Origin: Mediterranea massiliensis
Lineage (GTDB): Bacteria > Bacteroidota > Bacteroidia > Bacteroidales > Bacteroidaceae
Length of the DNA: 45,501 nucleotides
Reading direction: 5' to 3'
Assembly: GCA_958402075.1 (NCBI GenBank)
Contig: CATXSD010000006.1
Span: 1-45,501, forward strand
The position numbers were made by a program, and so were the translations under genes. The notes below the pieces were generated by a model that saw nothing but the letters and a program-made list of their open reading frames with translations, made no database searches and was not told the DNA's origin. Positions 43,508 to 45,501 of this stretch are shown here, in pieces (positions within the stretch are counted from its first letter, which is position 1; every line of letters starts with the position of its first letter).

Positions 43508-44065
43508 TTAGTTCAAAGCATAATAAGTATTGGTCATGGCGGCCTGACGGGCTGTTGCCAGACCTTGTGCGTCGAGTGTTACGGTCAGTTCTTCACCGTT
43601 GGGCAAAGTCATTTGGGCTGTACCGTCGTTGTTCATCAGGATAAGTTCCGTGCTGACACCGCCTGCCACTACATTCCACGTGTTCAGATTCTTGTCGTAA
43701 ATCAGCTCCATGGAGGCCGTTTCATCACCTTCCTTCGTGATGGAATAGCCGTTTTCCAATGTTTCAACCAGATAGTTGCCGTTCTCGCCCTGAACCTTCT
43801 TGATGTCACCTACGCTGGCCAGCGGATTGCTGCCGCTCCAGAATTCGATGGAGTTGATTACTAAAATGTCGGCAAGATAGCAAACACCATATACCGGGAT
43901 AATATTGAATGCCAGAAATACCAGTTCGTTTACAAACTTGTTACTAACACTTTGATTCCAGCTTACCAATTTGCTGTGCAGTCCGAAAGAACCGATGCAC
44001 GAGCTGAACATGAAAGCACCGCAAATCATGACGGTGGCAGCCATCTTTAAATTAAACTTTTTCAT
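43508..44065 (-). CDS. DUF3332 family lipoprotein
   Basis: This is a 185-residue protein with a lipoprotein signal (MICGAFMFSSC). The N-terminal half shows the DUF3332 pattern I recognise: CIGSFGLHSKLVSWNQSVSN, then VNELVFLAFNIIPVYGVCYL (a hydrophobic, probably membrane-associated segment) and LVINSIEFWSGSNPL. The C-terminal half is a beta-rich region with a lower-complexity polar composition (for example TLPNGEELTVTLDAQG). The family has no established function as far as I know. It is monocistronic, has its own -7 element, and converges on the S41 peptidase gene across a shared terminator. Confidence 0.88.
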   Translation of the reverse strand: MKKFNLKMAATVMICGAFMFSSCIGSFGLHSKLVSWNQSVSNKFVNELVFLAFNIIPVYGVCYLADILVINSIEFWSGSNPLASVGDIKKVQGENGNYLVETLENGYSITKEGDETASMELIYDKNLNTWNVVAGGVSTELILMNNDGTAQMTLPNGEELTVTLDAQGLATARQAAMTNTYYALN

Positions 44066-44117
44066 AATCTTCTTCTATTTTTTAAGTAAACAAAATGTTT
44101 TTTGTTCAATTGATATG

Positions 44118-44125
44118 CAAATATA
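44118..44125 (-). promoter_or_regulatory. -7 promoter element of the DUF3332 gene
   Basis: The minus strand reads TATATTTG, an exact TAnnTTTG match, about 53 bp before the ATG at 44065. The gap between this gene and the next one (44066-44313) is AT-rich and holds only this and the opposite promoter. Confidence 0.5.
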
Positions 44126-44250
44126 CACTTTTAAATATAAATAGCTAACGAATAGTCAAAAAACTTTTTGTTTTTTCCGAGTTTTTTCAAAGATGTATCT
44201 TTTGTGGTATTTTATGGGACAGGAAAAGTATCAGACTGGCCAAAATTACG

Positions 44251-44258
44251 TATATTTG
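44251..44258 (+). promoter_or_regulatory. -7 promoter element of the MBL-fold gene
   Basis: TATATTTG followed by GCG fits the -7 consensus. Transcription would begin near 44265, which leaves about 50 nt of leader before the ATG at 44314 and makes the upstream ATG at 44275 unlikely. Confidence 0.5.
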
Positions 44259-44313
44259 CGCCACTTTTGTAGAAATGTCGTCTCCCGACGGCCAACAAAG
44301 AAGAGGATATACA

Positions 44314-45117
44314 ATGAAAGTACGATTTATAAGCCTGGCCAGTGGCAGTAGTGGTAACTGCTACTATCTGGGAACAGAAAAATATGGAATACTGATAGAT
44401 GCCGGCATTGCTGCCCGCAGCATCAAGAAGATCTTGAAAGATTTTGGTATCGGCATGGAGACCATCCGTGCCGTGTTTGTGACGCACGACCATGCCGACC
44501 ACATCAAGGCGGTAGGCGGGTTGGGCGAGAAGCTCAATATACCTATCTATACTACATCGCGTATTCATGAAGGCATCAACCGGAGCTATTGCATGACCGA
44601 AAAGTTGCATACTTCTGCCCGCATCCTGGAGAAGGGGCAGCCCATGCAACTGGCCGATTTCCGGATAGAGTCCTTCGAAGTGCCTCACGACGGTACGGAC
44701 AACGTAGGCTACTTCATTCAGATTGACGGGAAGTCATTCGCTTTCCTCACCGACCTGGGAGAAATCACTCCCGTAGCGGCCGAATACATCAAGAAGGCCA
44801 ATTACCTGATTCTGGAAGCCAACTACGACGACGAGATGTTGCAGATGGGCACCTATCCGGCTTATCTGAAAGAACGCATCAAGAGCCGGACGGGCCACAT
44901 GAGCAATGCGGCCACCGCCCAGTTCCTGGCCGAAAACTTCAATGAAGGATTGCGCTACATCTGGCTGTGCCATTTGAGCAAAGACAACAACCATCCCGAG
45001 CTGGCCTACAAGACCGTCGAACTGAAATTGCACGATTATGGTATCCTTGTCGGTAAAGACGTGCAACTCTGTGCTTTAAAGCGTACAACTCCGTCTGAAC
45101 TTTATGAGTTCGAATAA
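44314..45117 (+). CDS. MBL-fold metallohydrolase (WalJ/YycJ-like)
   Basis: This is a 267-residue cytoplasmic protein of the metallo-beta-lactamase fold. It begins KVRFISLASGSSGNCYYLG, as WalJ/YycJ-type proteins do, and has the metal motif THDHADH (about residues 60-66), a later FLTDLGE and the CHLSKDNNHPE block near the end. The ATG at 44314 is chosen because it has a purine-rich stretch (AAGAGG) upstream; an ATG at 44275 would add 13 poorly conserved residues. Relatives are thought to be nucleases or to take part in DNA repair or cell-wall signalling; the precise role is not settled. It is a housekeeping-type gene next to the tRNA genes and marks the end of the accessory region. Confidence 0.92.
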   Translation: MKVRFISLASGSSGNCYYLGTEKYGILIDAGIAARSIKKILKDFGIGMETIRAVFVTHDHADHIKAVGGLGEKLNIPIYTTSRIHEGINRSYCMTEKLHTSARILEKGQPMQLADFRIESFEVPHDGTDNVGYFIQIDGKSFAFLTDLGEITPVAAEYIKKANYLILEANYDDEMLQMGTYPAYLKERIKSRTGHMSNAATAQFLAENFNEGLRYIWLCHLSKDNNHPELAYKTVELKLHDYGILVGKDVQLCALKRTTPSELYEFE

Positions 45118-45154
45118 AAAAACTCGATTTCATCGAAAAAAAACGGCGAAATCT

Positions 45155-45185
45155 TTTGCAGGTTCCGATAAAAGGTCTACCTTTG
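45155..45185 (+). promoter_or_regulatory. Consensus Bacteroidota promoter of the tRNA genes
   Basis: TTTG (45155-45158), 19 bp spacer, then TACCTTTG (45178-45185): a full match to the -33/-7 consensus of the primary sigma factor in this phylum. It lies 22 bp before tRNA-Lys. Confidence 0.85.
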
Positions 45186-45207
45186 CACCCGCAATCGAAA
45201 AACAAAT

Positions 45208-45280
45208 GCACTCTTAGCTCAGTTGGTAGAGCAACTGACTCTTAATCAGTGGGTCCAGGGTTCGAATCCCTGAGGGTGTA
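45208..45280 (+). tRNA. tRNA-Lys (anticodon CTT)
   Basis: This is a 73-nt cloverleaf. The acceptor arms are GCACTCT and AGGGTGT with discriminator A; the D-arm is GCTC/GAGC; the anticodon stem ACTGA/TCAGT has loop CTCTTAA with anticodon CTT; the T-arm is CAGGG/CCCTG with TTCGAAT. CCA is not encoded (CAT follows). It is probably co-transcribed with tRNA-Pro 43 bp downstream. Confidence 0.96.
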
Positions 45281-45323
45281 CATCTGCGATAAGCGGAAGA
45301 GCTTTCCCCCTGTGGAAGGTATT

Positions 45324-45398
45324 CGGGGTGTAGCGCAGTCCGGTTAGCGCACCTGCTTTGGGAGCAGGGGGTCGAAGGTTCGAATCCTTTCACCCCGA
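45324..45398 (+). tRNA. tRNA-Pro (anticodon TGG)
   Basis: This is a 75-nt cloverleaf. The acceptor arms are CGGGGTG and CACCCCG with discriminator A; the anticodon stem CCTGC/GCAGG has loop TTTGGGA with anticodon TGG; the T-arm is GAAGG/CCTTT with TTCGAAT. CCA is not encoded. No separate promoter is seen, so it is likely processed from the tRNA-Lys transcript. Confidence 0.96.
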
Positions 45399-45412
45399 CA
45401 GCAAGATATCAA

Positions 45413-45444
45413 GAGGCCGTCTCAAAATGAATTGAGATGGCCTC
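45413..45444. terminator. Hairpin after the tRNA pair, probable terminator
   Basis: GAGGCCGTCTCAA (45413-45425) pairs with TTGAGATGGCCTC (45432-45444), 13 pairs with one G-T. It lies 14 nt after tRNA-Pro. The T-run is poor, but the position fits termination. Its GTCTCAA core is shared with the elements at 7015 and 31458. The remaining 57 bases of the window show nothing clear. Confidence 0.6.
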
Positions 45445-45501
45445 TATCGTTTCATATCAGATTGAAGTCGTTTGGATTTTCCTCAAAAAAAAGGAGTTTC
45501 C

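Overview
The window looks like part of the chromosome of a gut Bacteroidales bacterium with GC clearly above 50% by eye. The evidence is a SusC/SusD pair, a hybrid two-component regulator (HTCS), many secreted glycosidases and sulfatases, Bacteroidota-type promoters (-7 TAnnTTTG, and one full TTTG-N19-TAnnTTTG), Ser-type sulfatase motifs and a DUF3332 lipoprotein. No genus can be fixed from this.

Left part (1-6578, all minus strand): an efflux operon. It starts with a heavy-metal-type RND pump fused to a TolC-like outer-membrane factor. A periplasmic adaptor lipoprotein, a LytS-type histidine kinase and a LytTR-type response regulator (cut by the window edge) follow. Upstream of its promoter are two 9-bp direct repeats with a 12-bp spacer, the geometry LytTR regulators use.

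Between 6579 and 7112 is a gene-poor stretch with a forward promoter-like motif, a 22-bp tandem repeat (about 6.5 copies) and a nested inverted repeat.

Central part (7113-41628): a large polysaccharide utilisation locus (PUL). An HTCS regulator (minus strand) is divergent from a plus-strand gene train: GH2, SusC, SusD, two sulfatases, GH84, GH20, GH125, GH92, a second large GH2, a Dcu-family C4-dicarboxylate transporter, GH31 and GH95. The activities fit stepwise exo-degradation of a sulfated, fucosylated complex N-glycan or similar host glycan. Sulfatases and GH95 would uncap it, GH2 would remove beta-galactose, GH20/GH84 beta-HexNAc, GH92/GH125 alpha-mannose, and the second GH2 possibly core beta-mannose. 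This substrate is inferred, not shown. No sialidase, endo-glycosidase or separate surface glycan-binding protein is present. A strong terminator follows susD, and a TIR-bounded 245-bp repeat element sits between GH92 and the second GH2, so expression is probably graded. GH31-GH95 appear to have their own promoter.

Right part (41629-45501): a possible gene remnant, an S41 peptidase lipoprotein converging on a DUF3332 lipoprotein over a shared terminator, a WalJ/YycJ-like metallo-beta-lactamase-fold protein, and tRNA-Lys(CTT) and tRNA-Pro(TGG) behind a near-perfect Bacteroidota promoter. No CRISPR array, rRNA, transposase, integrase or phage gene was seen.
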